Assembly (NCBI RefSeq): GCF_002979475.1
Contig: NZ_PCOY01000002.1
Span: forward strand, 427,135-491,134
Source of the DNA: Microbacterium sp. MYb62
Lineage (GTDB): Bacteria; Actinomycetota; Actinomycetes; Actinomycetales; Microbacteriaceae
Reading direction: 5' to 3'
Length of the DNA stretch: 64,000 nt
Made by a program: the position numbers and the translations under genes. Shown here in pieces: positions 33,706-43,022 of the stretch (the stretch's first letter is position 1; every line of letters starts with the position of its first letter). Below the pieces are notes generated by a model. That model searched no databases, had not been told where the DNA came from, and worked only from the letters and a program-made list of their open reading frames with translations.

Positions 33706-34668
33706 TCAGCTGATCGGACCCGCGGGAGTCGTCGAGAGCACGATCTTCCCGGTCGCATGGCCGGACATCGACCGCGTGTACGCCTCGCGCACGTCCTCCA
33801 GCGGATGCACGGAGTCGATCGGCAGTTCCACGGCGCCGTCGGCGATCAGCTGAGCGATCCCGCGGAGTTCGCACGCCCCGGCGGAAGCCCCGCCGACGCC
33901 ACGGATCGGATGCCGTGCTCGGGCGTCGTAGTCGGCGATCGAGTTGATCCGGTCCGCCGGAACGCCGAGCGCGAGGGCCAGGTCGACCGTGCCGTGGCCG
34001 ACGGTGTCGAGCACGGTCGTGATCCCGTCCGGTGCGGCGATGCGGAGCGCGTCGGCGAGACCGTCGCCGTAGGACAGGGGCTCGATCCCGAGTCGACGCA
34101 GCAGTGCGTGGTTGCCCGGACCGGCGGTCCCGAGGACGCGTGCGCCCTGCCGCGCGCAGAGCTGGGCGGTGAGGATGCCGACGCCGCCGGCGGCGCCGCT
34201 GACCAGCACCACGTCGCCAGGGATGATGCGCTGCGACGCCACGCTCGCGACCGCCGTGCGGCCGGTGACGTTGAGAGCGCCGGCTTCCGGGAGCGAGAGG
34301 CCGACGGGAACGCGGACGAGCCGGGCAGGATCGATCACGAGGTGATCCGCCTGCGCGTGATAGCGCAGCCCGCCGAACACGGCCTCGCCGATCCGCCATC
34401 CGTCGACGCTGTCACCGAGGCCTTCGATCGTGCCGGAGAAGTCGTAGCCGTTGCCCGATGGCAGGCTCCGCTCGTAAGGGTCGTGCATCGGCTGACCGCT
34501 GAAGAGCTTCCAGTCCACGGGGTTCACCCCGGCTGCGGCGACGCGCACGAGCACCTCGCCGGGCGCGGGAAGGGGGATGGCGCGACGCTCGATCTCGAGC
34601 ACCTCGGGCCCGCCGAACCGGCGGAACACGACGCGTCTCGATGCGGTGTCCGCCGGTTCCGGTGTCAT
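33706..34668 (-). CDS. NADP-dependent zinc-free MDR oxidoreductase (quinone oxidoreductase-like)
   Basis: Medium-chain reductase (320 aa). A GroES-like N-terminus (AGVNPVDWKLFSG) is followed by the nucleotide-binding motif SGAAGGVGILTAQLC near 150-165. The catalytic-zinc cysteines of alcohol dehydrogenases are absent, so it resembles quinone/enone reductases. TAGGCT ends 6 nt before the ATG, a leaderless start. Converges with the iclR gene. Confidence 0.9.
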   Translation of the reverse strand: MTPEPADTASRRVVFRRFGGPEVLEIERRAIPLPAPGEVLVRVAAAGVNPVDWKLFSGQPMHDPYERSLPSGNGYDFSGTIEGLGDSVDGWRIGEAVFGGLRYHAQADHLVIDPARLVRVPVGLSLPEAGALNVTGRTAVASVASQRIIPGDVVLVSGAAGGVGILTAQLCARQGARVLGTAGPGNHALLRRLGIEPLSYGDGLADALRIAAPDGITTVLDTVGHGTVDLALALGVPADRINSIADYDARARHPIRGVGGASAGACELRGIAQLIADGAVELPIDSVHPLEDVREAYTRSMSGHATGKIVLSTTPAGPIS

Positions 34669-34703
34669 GGGGTCAGCCTAGGAGCGGGAGAGCGCGGCGG
34701 ACG

Positions 34704-35900
34704 TCAGCCGACGCCGACGGACGCGGTGGGCGCTTCCTCCGCGGCCACGGTGTGGACGCCCCGGGCACGCGCGGCCGCGACGACCATCACGACGAGCGCG
34801 ATGCCGGTGAGGATCGCCCCCATCCAGATCGGGGCGGTGTAGCCGAGCCCGGCCGAGATGCCGATTCCGCCGGCCCAGGCGCCGAGCGCGTTGCCGATGT
34901 TGAAGGCGCCGATGTTGGCGCCTGAGGCCAGGGTGGGAGCTCCGCCCGCGTAGCGCATGACGCGGCTCTGCAGCCCTGGCACCGTGCCGAATCCGAAGCC
35001 GCCCATCAGGAACAGGGCGACGATCGTGGCGATTCCGGACTGCGCCGATACCGAGAACAGGGCCAGGACGACCACCAGTGCGGCGATGAAGACGACCAGG
35101 GTGCGGTCGATCGCGCGGTCGGCGAGGCGTCCGCCCAGCCAGTTGCCGAGCACGAGTCCGGCGCCGAACAGCACGAGCAGCCACGGCACGGCTGAGCTCG
35201 CGAAGCCGCTCACCTCGGTGAGCGTGTAGGCGATGTAGGTGAAGGCCCCGAACATCCCGCCGAACGCGAGGATCGTGACGACGAGCGAGAACCACACCTG
35301 ACCGGAGCGGAAGGCGGCGAGCTCGCTGCGGAGGCTGACCTGCGCGGTCGGGCGGGGGAGACGCGGCACGAGCGCGGCGATGCCGATGAAGGCCAGCACG
35401 CCGATGCCGGAGATCGCCCAGAAGGTCGAGCGCCAGCCCAGCTCCTGGCCGAGGAAGGTGCCGAACGGCACGCCGAAGACGTTCGCGGCGGTGAGGCCGG
35501 TGAACATGATCGCGATGGCGCCGGCCTTCTTCTCGGGGGCGACGAGGCCGGCGGCGACGACCGATCCGATACCGAAGAACGCGCCGTGGCAGAGCGCGGC
35601 GATGATGCGGCCGAGCATCGCCGTGCCGTAGTCGTCGGCGAGGGCGGTGAGCACGTTGCCGATGATGAACAGCACGATGAGGCCGAGCAGCACGGGCTTC
35701 TTGGGCAGCCGGGTGGCCGCGGCGGTGAGCACGAGCGCGCCGACGACGACGGCCAGCGCGTAGCCGGAGATGAGCCAGCCGGCGGCGGACTCGGTGACAC
35801 CGAAGTCGTGGGCGACCTCGGGCAGCAGGCCCATGATGACGAACTCGGTGAGTCCGATGCCGAACGCCCCGATGGCGAGGGCGATCAGTCCTAGAGGCAT
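34704..35900 (-). CDS. MFS transporter (DHA1/AraJ-like efflux)
   Basis: Twelve-helix major facilitator (398 aa) with GLTEFVIMGLLPEVAHDFGV at the N-terminus, typical of DHA1-type drug or sugar efflux pumps. The loop 2-3 motif appears as TRLPKKPVLL, and the antiporter-type motif region as FGVPFGTFLGQELGWRSTFW. It is divergent from a MarR regulator, the usual arrangement for regulated efflux. The stop is 35 bp from the MDR oxidoreductase promoter. Confidence 0.9.
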   Translation of the reverse strand: MPLGLIALAIGAFGIGLTEFVIMGLLPEVAHDFGVTESAAGWLISGYALAVVVGALVLTAAATRLPKKPVLLGLIVLFIIGNVLTALADDYGTAMLGRIIAALCHGAFFGIGSVVAAGLVAPEKKAGAIAIMFTGLTAANVFGVPFGTFLGQELGWRSTFWAISGIGVLAFIGIAALVPRLPRPTAQVSLRSELAAFRSGQVWFSLVVTILAFGGMFGAFTYIAYTLTEVSGFASSAVPWLLVLFGAGLVLGNWLGGRLADRAIDRTLVVFIAALVVVLALFSVSAQSGIATIVALFLMGGFGFGTVPGLQSRVMRYAGGAPTLASGANIGAFNIGNALGAWAGGIGISAGLGYTAPIWMGAILTGIALVVMVVAAARARGVHTVAAEEAPTASVGVG

Positions 35901-35925
35901 GACGATTCTCCTGGTACATTGGTGG

Positions 35926-35986
35926 GGATACTTGCAGACGCCGCATATTGCGCGTCGAAGCATAATGATTGCACACGCAAGTATCC
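35926..35986. promoter_or_regulatory. Inverted repeat between the MFS and marR genes
   Basis: GGATACTTGC (35926-35935) and GCAAGTATCC (35977-35986) are perfect 10-bp inverted arms 41 bp apart in an unusually AT-rich region. The arms contain TACTTGC/GCAAGTA half-sites typical of MarR operators. Repression of both promoters is inferred. Confidence 0.68.
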
Positions 35987-36015
35987 AGCGCAAGCAACTA
36001 TTTCGGAGGATGGCC

Positions 36016-36477
36016 ATGGGTATCGGTGACGACGCGGTCGAGGTGCGCGCCCAGGGGTGGCGGACCCTCGCCGCCCTGCATGGCCTGATCGAGACCGCGC
36101 TCGAACGCAGCCTTGCCGAGGCCGTCGAGCTGTCCGTGGTCGAGTACACCGTGCTCGACGCGCTCGCCCGACAGGACGGGTGGCACATGCGCATGCAGCA
36201 GCTCGCCCGCGCCGCGGCCCTGAGCCCCAGCGCCACGACCCGGCTCGTGAACCGCCTCGAAGACCGCGGGCTCCTCACCCGCATCCTCTGCGTCGACGAC
36301 CGCCGTGGCATCTACACCGAGCTCACCCCCGCAGGCCGTGAGCTCTACGAGCGCGCCCACCCGATCCACGACGACACCCTCGAGCAGGTGCTCGAAGACG
36401 CGGCGGCGCAGCCGGAACTGGCACCCGTGGTCGAGGCGCTGCACGGCGTCGCCCTGCCGGCGCTCGCCGCGGGCTGA
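36016..36477 (+). CDS. MarR-family transcriptional regulator
   Basis: Winged-helix regulator (153 aa). Recognition region MQQLARAAALSPSATTRLVNRLEDRGLL (about 60-87), then the wing CVDDRRGIYTELTPAG, as in MarR proteins. GGAGGA lies 5 nt before the ATG at 36016; an in-frame ATG at 36010 overlaps the Shine-Dalgarno and is less likely. It probably represses the divergent MFS efflux gene and itself. Confidence 0.92.
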   Translation: MGIGDDAVEVRAQGWRTLAALHGLIETALERSLAEAVELSVVEYTVLDALARQDGWHMRMQQLARAAALSPSATTRLVNRLEDRGLLTRILCVDDRRGIYTELTPAGRELYERAHPIHDDTLEQVLEDAAAQPELAPVVEALHGVALPALAAG

Positions 36478-36525
36478 GCCGAGGAGCCTCACCCCTGAGC
36501 ATCCCGATATGGGAGATTGAGGGGG

Positions 36526-37365
36526 ATGAACGACACGAGATCGCCCCGCCGCATCCTCTTCGTCGGATACGGGAAGCTCGCCGCGAGGCTCGCACCGCGA
36601 CTTCTCGAACGGGGGGACGAGATCGTCGCACTCCGGCGCAGCGATGGCACCCTGCCCGCGGGCGTCGTCGGGATCCGGGCCGATCTGTCGAGACCGCTCG
36701 CGGCACCGCTGCCCGCGGTCGATGCGATGCTCGTCACTCTTCCGCCCGGCGATACCGTGACCGCCTCCCGCGCGGCGCTGACGCACCTCGCGGAGGCTCT
36801 TCCCGCCGTGCCCTCGCGTGTCGTGTTCGTGTCGTCCACGGGGGTGTTCGAGGGGGCCCGCATCGCGCATCCGGTCACAGAGTCCGACGAACCCGTCCCG
36901 ACGACCCCGCGCTCTGCAGGGCTGTACGACGGCGAGAAGGCGGCGATCGAACTGTTCGACGCCGTCGTCGTGCGGCCGGCGGGGATCTACGGACCCGGCC
37001 GCGAGTTCCTCCTGCGGAAGGTGCGCGAGGGTGCACCGGTGAACCACCGGCGCCAGACGAACCGGATCCATGAGACGGATCTGGTCAGGACGCTCGATGC
37101 GCTGTTGGGTATGGCAGAGCCTCCTCGCCTCGTGCATGCCGTGGACGCCGCCCCCGCGCCGCTCGGCGAGGTCGTGGTCTTCCTGGCGCGGGCGCTGGGT
37201 GTGGAGGTCCCGCCCGACGATCCTTCGGCCCTTCCCGGTGGGCTCGTGCACGACGGCGCGTTGCTGCGGTCTCTGCTGGGCAGCCTCGAATACCCGACGT
37301 ATCAGGCGGGCTACGCGGAGATGATCGCCGAGGCCCCCGGCCCCACCCGTAGCCTGGGCGCATGA
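36526..37365 (+). CDS. NAD(P)-binding SDR/epimerase-like protein
   Basis: Extended-SDR-like protein (279 aa). The N-terminal nucleotide motif is ILFVGYGKLAARLAPRLLERG, followed by VFVSSTGVFEG and VVVRPAGIYGPGR; the YxxxK is YDGEKAA. It resembles YeeZ-type predicted epimerases acting on unknown sugars or metabolites. GAGGGGG lies directly before the ATG. The stop overlaps the next gene by 4 nt, although that gene also has its own promoter. Confidence 0.85.
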   Translation: MNDTRSPRRILFVGYGKLAARLAPRLLERGDEIVALRRSDGTLPAGVVGIRADLSRPLAAPLPAVDAMLVTLPPGDTVTASRAALTHLAEALPAVPSRVVFVSSTGVFEGARIAHPVTESDEPVPTTPRSAGLYDGEKAAIELFDAVVVRPAGIYGPGREFLLRKVREGAPVNHRRQTNRIHETDLVRTLDALLGMAEPPRLVHAVDAAPAPLGEVVVFLARALGVEVPPDDPSALPGGLVHDGALLRSLLGSLEYPTYQAGYAEMIAEAPGPTRSLGA

Positions 37366-37988
37366 CGAATCCTGCCGCACGTGCCGCTGTCGAGGTCGCT
37401 GATTGGCGGCGCCGTGTGTTCGCTCTCTACGACGCGGTGCGGATCGCCGACTCTCCCGAAGAGGCGCACGAGCTCTGGCGGATCGAGCGGGACGACCTGA
37501 TGCTGCGGCATCCCGCGACCCCGCTGCTGCCACAGGACCGACCGCTGTTCGAGGGGTTGTCGATCGCCTCGTACGACCCGGACTGGCGCTTCGACCTGCC
37601 GATCCTGTCAGCCGAGCCCGGCGGATTCGAGTTCGCGACCGGGACGGATGGCGTCGTGGCCTTCGACCGCGTCGGCAGGGTCGAGATCCCGGCGCTCGGA
37701 TCCCTCGACGTCTGGCGCCTGACGTCGTACGGGGGAGGGCTCTTCGTCCCGGTGCGCGATGCCCTGGCCGGTCGCCCCGGCGGGACGTACGGTGGCGGAC
37801 GCTACCTGATCGACACGATCAAGGGCGCCGACCTCGGATCGGATGCGGAACGCGGGACGATCGTGCTCGACTTCAACTTCGCCTACAACCCCTCGTGCGC
37901 CTATGACCCGGCCTGGGCCTGCCCGTTGGCGCCGCCGGGCAACGACTTCACCGAGGCGATTCCGGTGGGGGAGCTGGTCCGCGGCTGA
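37362..37988 (+). CDS. DUF1684 domain protein
   Basis: Member of DUF1684 (208 aa). Family signature DFNFAYNPSCAYDPAWACP followed by LAPPGN near the C-terminus and an N-terminal WRRRVFALYDAVR. Function unknown; no signal peptide. TAGCCT ends 6 nt before the ATG, so it can be made from its own leaderless mRNA as well as from the upstream gene it overlaps. Confidence 0.88.
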   Translation: MTNPAARAAVEVADWRRRVFALYDAVRIADSPEEAHELWRIERDDLMLRHPATPLLPQDRPLFEGLSIASYDPDWRFDLPILSAEPGGFEFATGTDGVVAFDRVGRVEIPALGSLDVWRLTSYGGGLFVPVRDALAGRPGGTYGGGRYLIDTIKGADLGSDAERGTIVLDFNFAYNPSCAYDPAWACPLAPPGNDFTEAIPVGELVRG

Positions 37989-38128
37989 CGCGATTCCGCA
38001 CGGCGTCCGACGCCCGACCAGAGCTTCCCGCGCCCCGACAAGGCGAGAGGTGGCTAGGCCTCCTCGTGTGCAGAAGTTCCGCAGCATCCGCACCTGCACC
38101 GGAATGACGACGAACTGGTAACGGATAG

Positions 38129-38180
38129 TGGCTTGGCCATTGACGTGACGTATCGAGTGCTTATGATATTGGCTAGTCCA
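38129..38180 (+). promoter_or_regulatory. Promoter with two operator copies upstream of binding-protein gene 1
   Basis: TGGCTTGGCCA (38129-38139) sits just before TTGACG (38140-38145); 16 bp on is TATGAT (38162-38167). A second, imperfect copy TGGCTAGTCCA (38170-38180) follows the -10. This is the shared TGGC-N3-GCCA operator of the catabolic cluster. Nothing else is evident in the 263-bp gap. Confidence 0.72.
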
Positions 38181-38251
38181 GTCCGAGCGGGAAATCCCCC
38201 GACGCTCGGCCCGGACCACACCCACCCAACAATGAAGTTGAGGAGTACCCG

Positions 38252-39883
38252 ATGAAGAGTGATTCTACGTCGCGCAGACGATGGATGCCGCCTCTCGCGG
38301 CCGCTGCCGCGATCGTCCTGCTGGCCGGATGCGCGCCAGGAGGCGAGCAGAGCCAGAACTCGCCCGCTCCCCAGGAGCAGGTGTCGTTCGTGGAGGGCGG
38401 CACGGTCGCCGTCGGGGTCCACGCCGACCCCGGAAACCTCGACCCCGCCCTCGCGCTGACCCTGACCAGCTCGATGATCTACGAGTCGATGTGCGACAAG
38501 CTGTTCAACGCCGACGACACGTCGACCGTCTTCCCGCAGCTCGCCGCCGACTTCGCCGAGTTCGCCGACGACGGCGGCAGCGCGACCGTGACCCTGCGCG
38601 AGGACGTGCTGTTCGCCGACGGCACTCCGCTGGACGCCGACGCCGTGAAGTTCTCGATCGAGCGCTTCCAGACGCTGCCGGGGTCGCAGCGCGCCGCCGA
38701 TCTCCGATTCATCTCCGAGGTCGAGGTCGTCGACGACCTCACCGTGCGTCTGCACTTCACCGGGCCCACCCCCGAGGGCGTCTTCTACGAGAAGCTCGCG
38801 GGGCGTGCCGGCATCCAGACGTCGCCCACCGCGGTGCAGACCCTCGGGGATGCGGCCTTCGCGGAGTCTCCCGTCTGCGTCGGGCCGTTCAAGTTCGAGA
38901 GCCGCGTGGCGCAGGACAACGTCACCCTGGTCAAGGACGACCAGTACTTCCGCGCGGACGAGGTGCACCTCGACAAGCTGATCTATCGGATCCTGCCCGA
39001 CTCGAGCGTGCGGCTGACCAACCTGAAGTCCGGAGACCTGCAGGTGATCATGCGGGCTTCGCCGATCGACCTCGCCACTCTGAAGTCGGATTCGTCGCTG
39101 GTGGTCACGGAATATCCGAGCCAGGGTCACGACTACATCGCCTTCAACATGGGCAACGTGGCCGGTGCCGCGCAGCCCGCGGGAGAGATCGACTCGCCCT
39201 GGGCGCAGAACCCGGACGTCCGGCACGCCTTCGAGATGGCGATCGACCGCGAGGCGCTCGACAAGGTCGTCTACAGCGATGCGTTCGAGCCCGCCTGCGG
39301 CTTCATCGCTCCGCAGTCGCCGCTCGCCAGCGACGAGCTCCTCGCCTGCTCGGAATACGACCCGGAGGCGGCCGAGAAGCTTCTGGAGGGCGCTGGGGTG
39401 GACCTTCCCGTCGAGGGGACGATCACGTTCAGCAACTCTCCCGACTTCCGCCGCATGGCCGAGCTCATCCAGCAGATGGCGAACGAGGTCGGCTTCCGCA
39501 TCGAGCTGAACCCGCAGGAGTCGACGGCGTCGATCGAGAGCGTGCAGGGCGGAGACTTCGATCTCTATCTGGGCACGTGGACCGGATTCATCGACCCGAC
39601 CATCTCCCGCTTCGTCCGCAGCGACGATCCGTCCAACTGGAGTCGCTACGACGATCCGGAGGTCGACAGCCTTCTCGATGAGGCCGAGACGACGATGGAC
39701 ACCGACGAGCGGACGGCGATCTATGAGCAGATCGACGAGATCCTGCGCGAGGATCTGCCGATGGTGTTCCTCATCCGCCCCGGGCACATCAGCGCCTCCA
39801 GCGCCGACCTCTCCGGGATGCAGTTCCGCGGCACCGGCACCGCGGTGCCCGCCTTCGCCGGATACGTCGACACGGGCGAGTGA
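38252..39883 (+). CDS. ABC transporter substrate-binding lipoprotein, family 5 (1)
   Basis: Extracellular receptor (543 aa) of the DppA/OppA/NikA family. The lipobox is LLAGC, followed by GGTVAVGVHADPGNLDPALA and the family signature around GTPLDADAVKFSIERF. Close paralogue of the next binding protein (both have ESRVAQDNVTLVKD or a near copy). It is monocistronic, with a terminator behind it, and relies on the single DppBCDF-like set at 49821-53691. It may bind peptides or another amide-bearing compound. Confidence 0.9.
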   Translation: MKSDSTSRRRWMPPLAAAAAIVLLAGCAPGGEQSQNSPAPQEQVSFVEGGTVAVGVHADPGNLDPALALTLTSSMIYESMCDKLFNADDTSTVFPQLAADFAEFADDGGSATVTLREDVLFADGTPLDADAVKFSIERFQTLPGSQRAADLRFISEVEVVDDLTVRLHFTGPTPEGVFYEKLAGRAGIQTSPTAVQTLGDAAFAESPVCVGPFKFESRVAQDNVTLVKDDQYFRADEVHLDKLIYRILPDSSVRLTNLKSGDLQVIMRASPIDLATLKSDSSLVVTEYPSQGHDYIAFNMGNVAGAAQPAGEIDSPWAQNPDVRHAFEMAIDREALDKVVYSDAFEPACGFIAPQSPLASDELLACSEYDPEAAEKLLEGAGVDLPVEGTITFSNSPDFRRMAELIQQMANEVGFRIELNPQESTASIESVQGGDFDLYLGTWTGFIDPTISRFVRSDDPSNWSRYDDPEVDSLLDEAETTMDTDERTAIYEQIDEILREDLPMVFLIRPGHISASSADLSGMQFRGTGTAVPAFAGYVDTGE

Positions 39884-39888
39884 AAGCT

Positions 39889-39923
39889 CCGGAGGGGTGC
39901 GCGTGCTCCAGCCACCCCTCCGG
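39889..39923 (+). terminator. Terminator-like hairpin after binding-protein gene 1
   Basis: CCGGAGGGGTG (39889-39899) pairs perfectly with CACCCCTCCGG (39913-39923). The T-tract is weak. Confidence 0.7.
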
Positions 39924-39927
39924 TCAT

Positions 39928-39971
39928 TCTTCTGCGTACGCAGAAGAGTGTGTACATTAATGGCTAAGCCA
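39928..39971 (+). promoter_or_regulatory. 20-bp palindrome plus TGGC-N3-GCCA operator before binding-protein gene 2
   Basis: A perfect 20-bp palindrome centred on GCGTACGC (39928-39947) overlaps the -35 region. TACATT (39953-39958) is the probable -10. TGGCTAAGCCA (39961-39971) follows immediately, where a repressor would block initiation. Two different regulators may act here. Confidence 0.68.
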
Positions 39972-40010
39972 ATTGTTGCCTCGGGTGTCACCCGGAAAGC
40001 GAGAACACAG

Positions 40011-41636
40011 ATGTTCCACCACAGTCACAGCCGGAGAAGTCGACGGGCGTTCGCGATCGGGGGCAGTGCCATCGTCGCACTCCTGGCCCTCAGCGGCTGC
40101 ACCGCCGCGGACGCCGCCGCGAAGCCGGCTCCGTCGGCCGATGCGGAGCTCACCGACGGAGGAACCCTCGACTTCGGCGTCTCCGGGGACCCGGGAAACC
40201 TGGATCCGACCTTCGCGGTGACGTTGACCAGCTCGATCATCTACCAGTCCATGTGCGACCGGCTCTTCCAGTACGACGAGGACGGCGCGGCTTTCCCGCA
40301 GCTCGCCGCGGAGCCCGTCTCCTTCAACGAGGACGGCACGGTCGCCACGGTCACGCTGCGCGAGGGCGTGACGTTCGCCGACGGAACCCCGATGGACGCC
40401 GCGGCGGTGGCCGCGACGCTCGAGCGCTATCAGACCGCTCCCGGTTCGCAGCGTGCGATCGACCTCACCAACCTCACGGCGGTCGAAGCCGTCGACGCCA
40501 CGACCGTCACCCTGACCTTCGACTCGCCGATGCCCGAGGGCGCCTTCTACGACACGTTCGCCGACCGCACGGGCATCCCGCTCTCCCCGACCGCGCTCGC
40601 CGCCGGGGACGACGCGTTCTCGCAGCATCCGGTCTGCGTCGGAGCGTTCGCCTTCGACAGCCGCGTCGCGCAGGACAACGTGACCCTCGTCAAGGACCCG
40701 AACTACTATCGCGCCGACGAGGTGCACCTCGACAGCATCGTCTACAAGGTGCTCCCCGACTCCAGCGTCCGCACCACCAACCTGCGCTCGGGAGACCTCC
40801 AGGTCATCTACCGTGTGTCGACGATCGACGCCGCGACCCTGGAGACGACCCCCGGCGTCGAGGTGCACACGCAGCAGAGCACCGGGCACGACTACTTCAT
40901 GTTCAACCTCGGCAACACGGCCGGCGCCTCCCAGCCCGCGGGGGAGCTCGACAAGCCGTGGGTGAAGGACCCGAAGGTCCGCCAGGCGTTCGAGCTCGCG
41001 ATCGACCGCGACGCGCTGAACACGATCGTCTACAACGGGATGTACACGCCGACTTGCGGGTTCATGGCCCCGCAGCAGGCGCTGGCGACCGCGTCGACCC
41101 TCGAGTGCGCCCCGGCCGACCTGGACGAGGCGAAGAAGCTCCTCAAGGAGTCGGGTGTCGATCTGCCGATCAAGGCCAGCCTGGTGTTCTCGAACTCCCC
41201 GGAGTACCGCCGCATGGCGGAGACCGTGCAGCAGATGGTGGCGGAAGCCGGCTTCGAGCTCGAGCTCAACCCGCAGGAGTCGACGGCATCCATCTCGATG
41301 ATCCAGGACGGAGACTTCGACATCTATCTCGGCACCTGGACGGGCGGGGCCGATCCGACCATCAGCCGTTTCGTGCAGAGCACCGATCCCTCCAACTACG
41401 GGCGCTACGCCAGCGCCGACGTCGATCGGCTGCTCGCGGAGGCCGGGTCCGAGGTGGGCCAGGACAAGCGCGCCGCCCTGTACGCGGAGATCGATGCGAT
41501 CCTCCGCGAAGACATGCCGCTGGTCTTCCTGCTGCGCCCGCAGCACATCAACGCCTACAGCGACACGATCGGCGGGCTCGAGTTCCGCTTCACCGGTGCC
41601 CCGGCCCCGGCGTTCGCCGGATACCTGGCCGAGTGA
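40011..41636 (+). CDS. ABC transporter substrate-binding lipoprotein, family 5 (2)
   Basis: Second family-5 receptor (541 aa) with lipobox LLALSGC after an Arg/His-rich n-region. Closely similar to the first receptor throughout, including GDPGNLDPTFA, DSRVAQDNVTLVKDP, and LNPQESTASI. The upstream in-frame ATG at 39960 lies within the operator and before the likely transcription start, so 40011 is preferred. It is followed after 14 nt by an amidohydrolase gene, forming a receptor-enzyme pair. Confidence 0.9.
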   Translation: MFHHSHSRRSRRAFAIGGSAIVALLALSGCTAADAAAKPAPSADAELTDGGTLDFGVSGDPGNLDPTFAVTLTSSIIYQSMCDRLFQYDEDGAAFPQLAAEPVSFNEDGTVATVTLREGVTFADGTPMDAAAVAATLERYQTAPGSQRAIDLTNLTAVEAVDATTVTLTFDSPMPEGAFYDTFADRTGIPLSPTALAAGDDAFSQHPVCVGAFAFDSRVAQDNVTLVKDPNYYRADEVHLDSIVYKVLPDSSVRTTNLRSGDLQVIYRVSTIDAATLETTPGVEVHTQQSTGHDYFMFNLGNTAGASQPAGELDKPWVKDPKVRQAFELAIDRDALNTIVYNGMYTPTCGFMAPQQALATASTLECAPADLDEAKKLLKESGVDLPIKASLVFSNSPEYRRMAETVQQMVAEAGFELELNPQESTASISMIQDGDFDIYLGTWTGGADPTISRFVQSTDPSNYGRYASADVDRLLAEAGSEVGQDKRAALYAEIDAILREDMPLVFLLRPQHINAYSDTIGGLEFRFTGAPAPAFAGYLAE

Positions 41637-41650
41637 GAAGGAGCACGACG

Positions 41651-43006
41651 ATGACCGAGCAGAACTCCCTCCTGATCCGCGGCGGACACGTCGCCGCCTT
41701 CGATGCGGAGCGCACCGTGCACCGCGGCGCCGACGTGCGCATCGAGGACGGGATCATCACCGAGATCGGACCCGACCTCGACGCCCGAGGCGCCGAGGTG
41801 ATCGACGCCGCCGGGGCGATCGTGTCGCCGGGCCTGAGTGATTCGCACCTGCACTTCTGGCAGTACCCCTGGCGCGGGGTGCTCTATCGCAAGTGGGGTG
41901 CCGAATACATCGACAAGCTCTACCGCATGCGGCCGAGCTATGCGCCGCAGGACACCTATGACGCCACGCTCGGTGCCGCGTACGCGATGCTCGATCTCGG
42001 AGTCACGAGCGCCCTGGACTACATGCACGGCGCGAACCAGACCCCGGAGCACCTGGATGCCTCGATCGATGCGCACCGCCGCGCCGGGATGCGCATCGGC
42101 CTCGGCTACTCGATGACGATGAGCGCCGATCGGCCGGAAGCCGACCGGGAGAAGGCGCGTGCCGGCCGACTGGCGGACATCGACCGGCTCCGTGCCGACG
42201 CTCGCGTCGTGGAGTCCTCGACGCTCGACATCGTGCTCGCGTCGCTGAACCCGGCCATGGAGCGGATGGAGCGCGTCACGGAGGAGTTCGCGTTCGCCCG
42301 GGAGCGCGGGATGATGATCACGATCCACCAGAACGACTACGGCGAGGTGGCCGCCCTGCACCGGCAGGGGTTGCTCGGCGACGATCTGGTCGTCGTGCAC
42401 TCCAACCCCATCAGCGAGCGCGAGCTCGACTGGATGGCGGAGGCCGGCGTGGTGATGAGCGTGACCTCGCAGTCGGAGTCGCTCTCCGGCAAGTCGATGA
42501 TGCCCACCCGGAAGGCGTTCCGACAGGGGGTGCAGCTGGCCTTCGGCGTCGACTCACCCGTGTTCACGCCGCTGAACCTGCGGACGGACCTCAAGGCGGT
42601 GTTCAACTCGCTCACGACGCTGGACGGGGACGACGTCTACCGCGGGCTGCGGATGCCGGTGGACCCGGAGCTCGATCCGGCGACGGTCGACTACGACGAC
42701 GTCCTGCGGGCCTGCACGGTCGGCGGCGCCCAGGCCATCGGCCGGAAGGGGCAACTGGGCGAGCTGCGGGTCGGCCAGCTCGCCGACGTCGTCGTGATCC
42801 GCCCGGCCGATCCGGATCCGGCGCTCGACGACCCCACCGCCCACCTGCTCCTGGGGGCACCGCCGGCGCAGGAGGTCGAGACGGTGATCGTCGGCGGCGT
42901 CGTGCGCAAGCGCGACGGGAAGCTCCTTGGGATCGACCCGGAGGAGCTCGCCGAGATGAACCATCGCGCGCGGCAGCGGGCGATGCGCGTGCTCCAGGAG
43001 TCCTGA
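41651..43006 (+). CDS. Amidohydrolase, ATZ/TRZ-like (1)
   Basis: Metal-dependent hydrolase or deaminase of the amidohydrolase superfamily (451 aa). The metal-binding HxH is in DSHLHFWQ (about 65-72), and later ligands are in IHQNDYGE, VVHSN and the Asp of FGVDSP. The HxxE of classical TrzN-type enzymes is stretched to H-x5-E. It has 50-odd percent visible identity with the enzyme encoded downstream. No signal peptide: it acts on imported substrate. GAAGGAG precedes the ATG. Confidence 0.88.
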   Translation: MTEQNSLLIRGGHVAAFDAERTVHRGADVRIEDGIITEIGPDLDARGAEVIDAAGAIVSPGLSDSHLHFWQYPWRGVLYRKWGAEYIDKLYRMRPSYAPQDTYDATLGAAYAMLDLGVTSALDYMHGANQTPEHLDASIDAHRRAGMRIGLGYSMTMSADRPEADREKARAGRLADIDRLRADARVVESSTLDIVLASLNPAMERMERVTEEFAFARERGMMITIHQNDYGEVAALHRQGLLGDDLVVVHSNPISERELDWMAEAGVVMSVTSQSESLSGKSMMPTRKAFRQGVQLAFGVDSPVFTPLNLRTDLKAVFNSLTTLDGDDVYRGLRMPVDPELDPATVDYDDVLRACTVGGAQAIGRKGQLGELRVGQLADVVVIRPADPDPALDDPTAHLLLGAPPAQEVETVIVGGVVRKRDGKLLGIDPEELAEMNHRARQRAMRVLQES

Positions 43007-43022
43007 TCCGCACACGCGGCGC

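Noticed and set aside
39960..40010. N-terminal extension of binding protein 2 from the ATG at 39960
   Set aside because: It would place the start before the expected transcription start and in front of a normal signal peptide.
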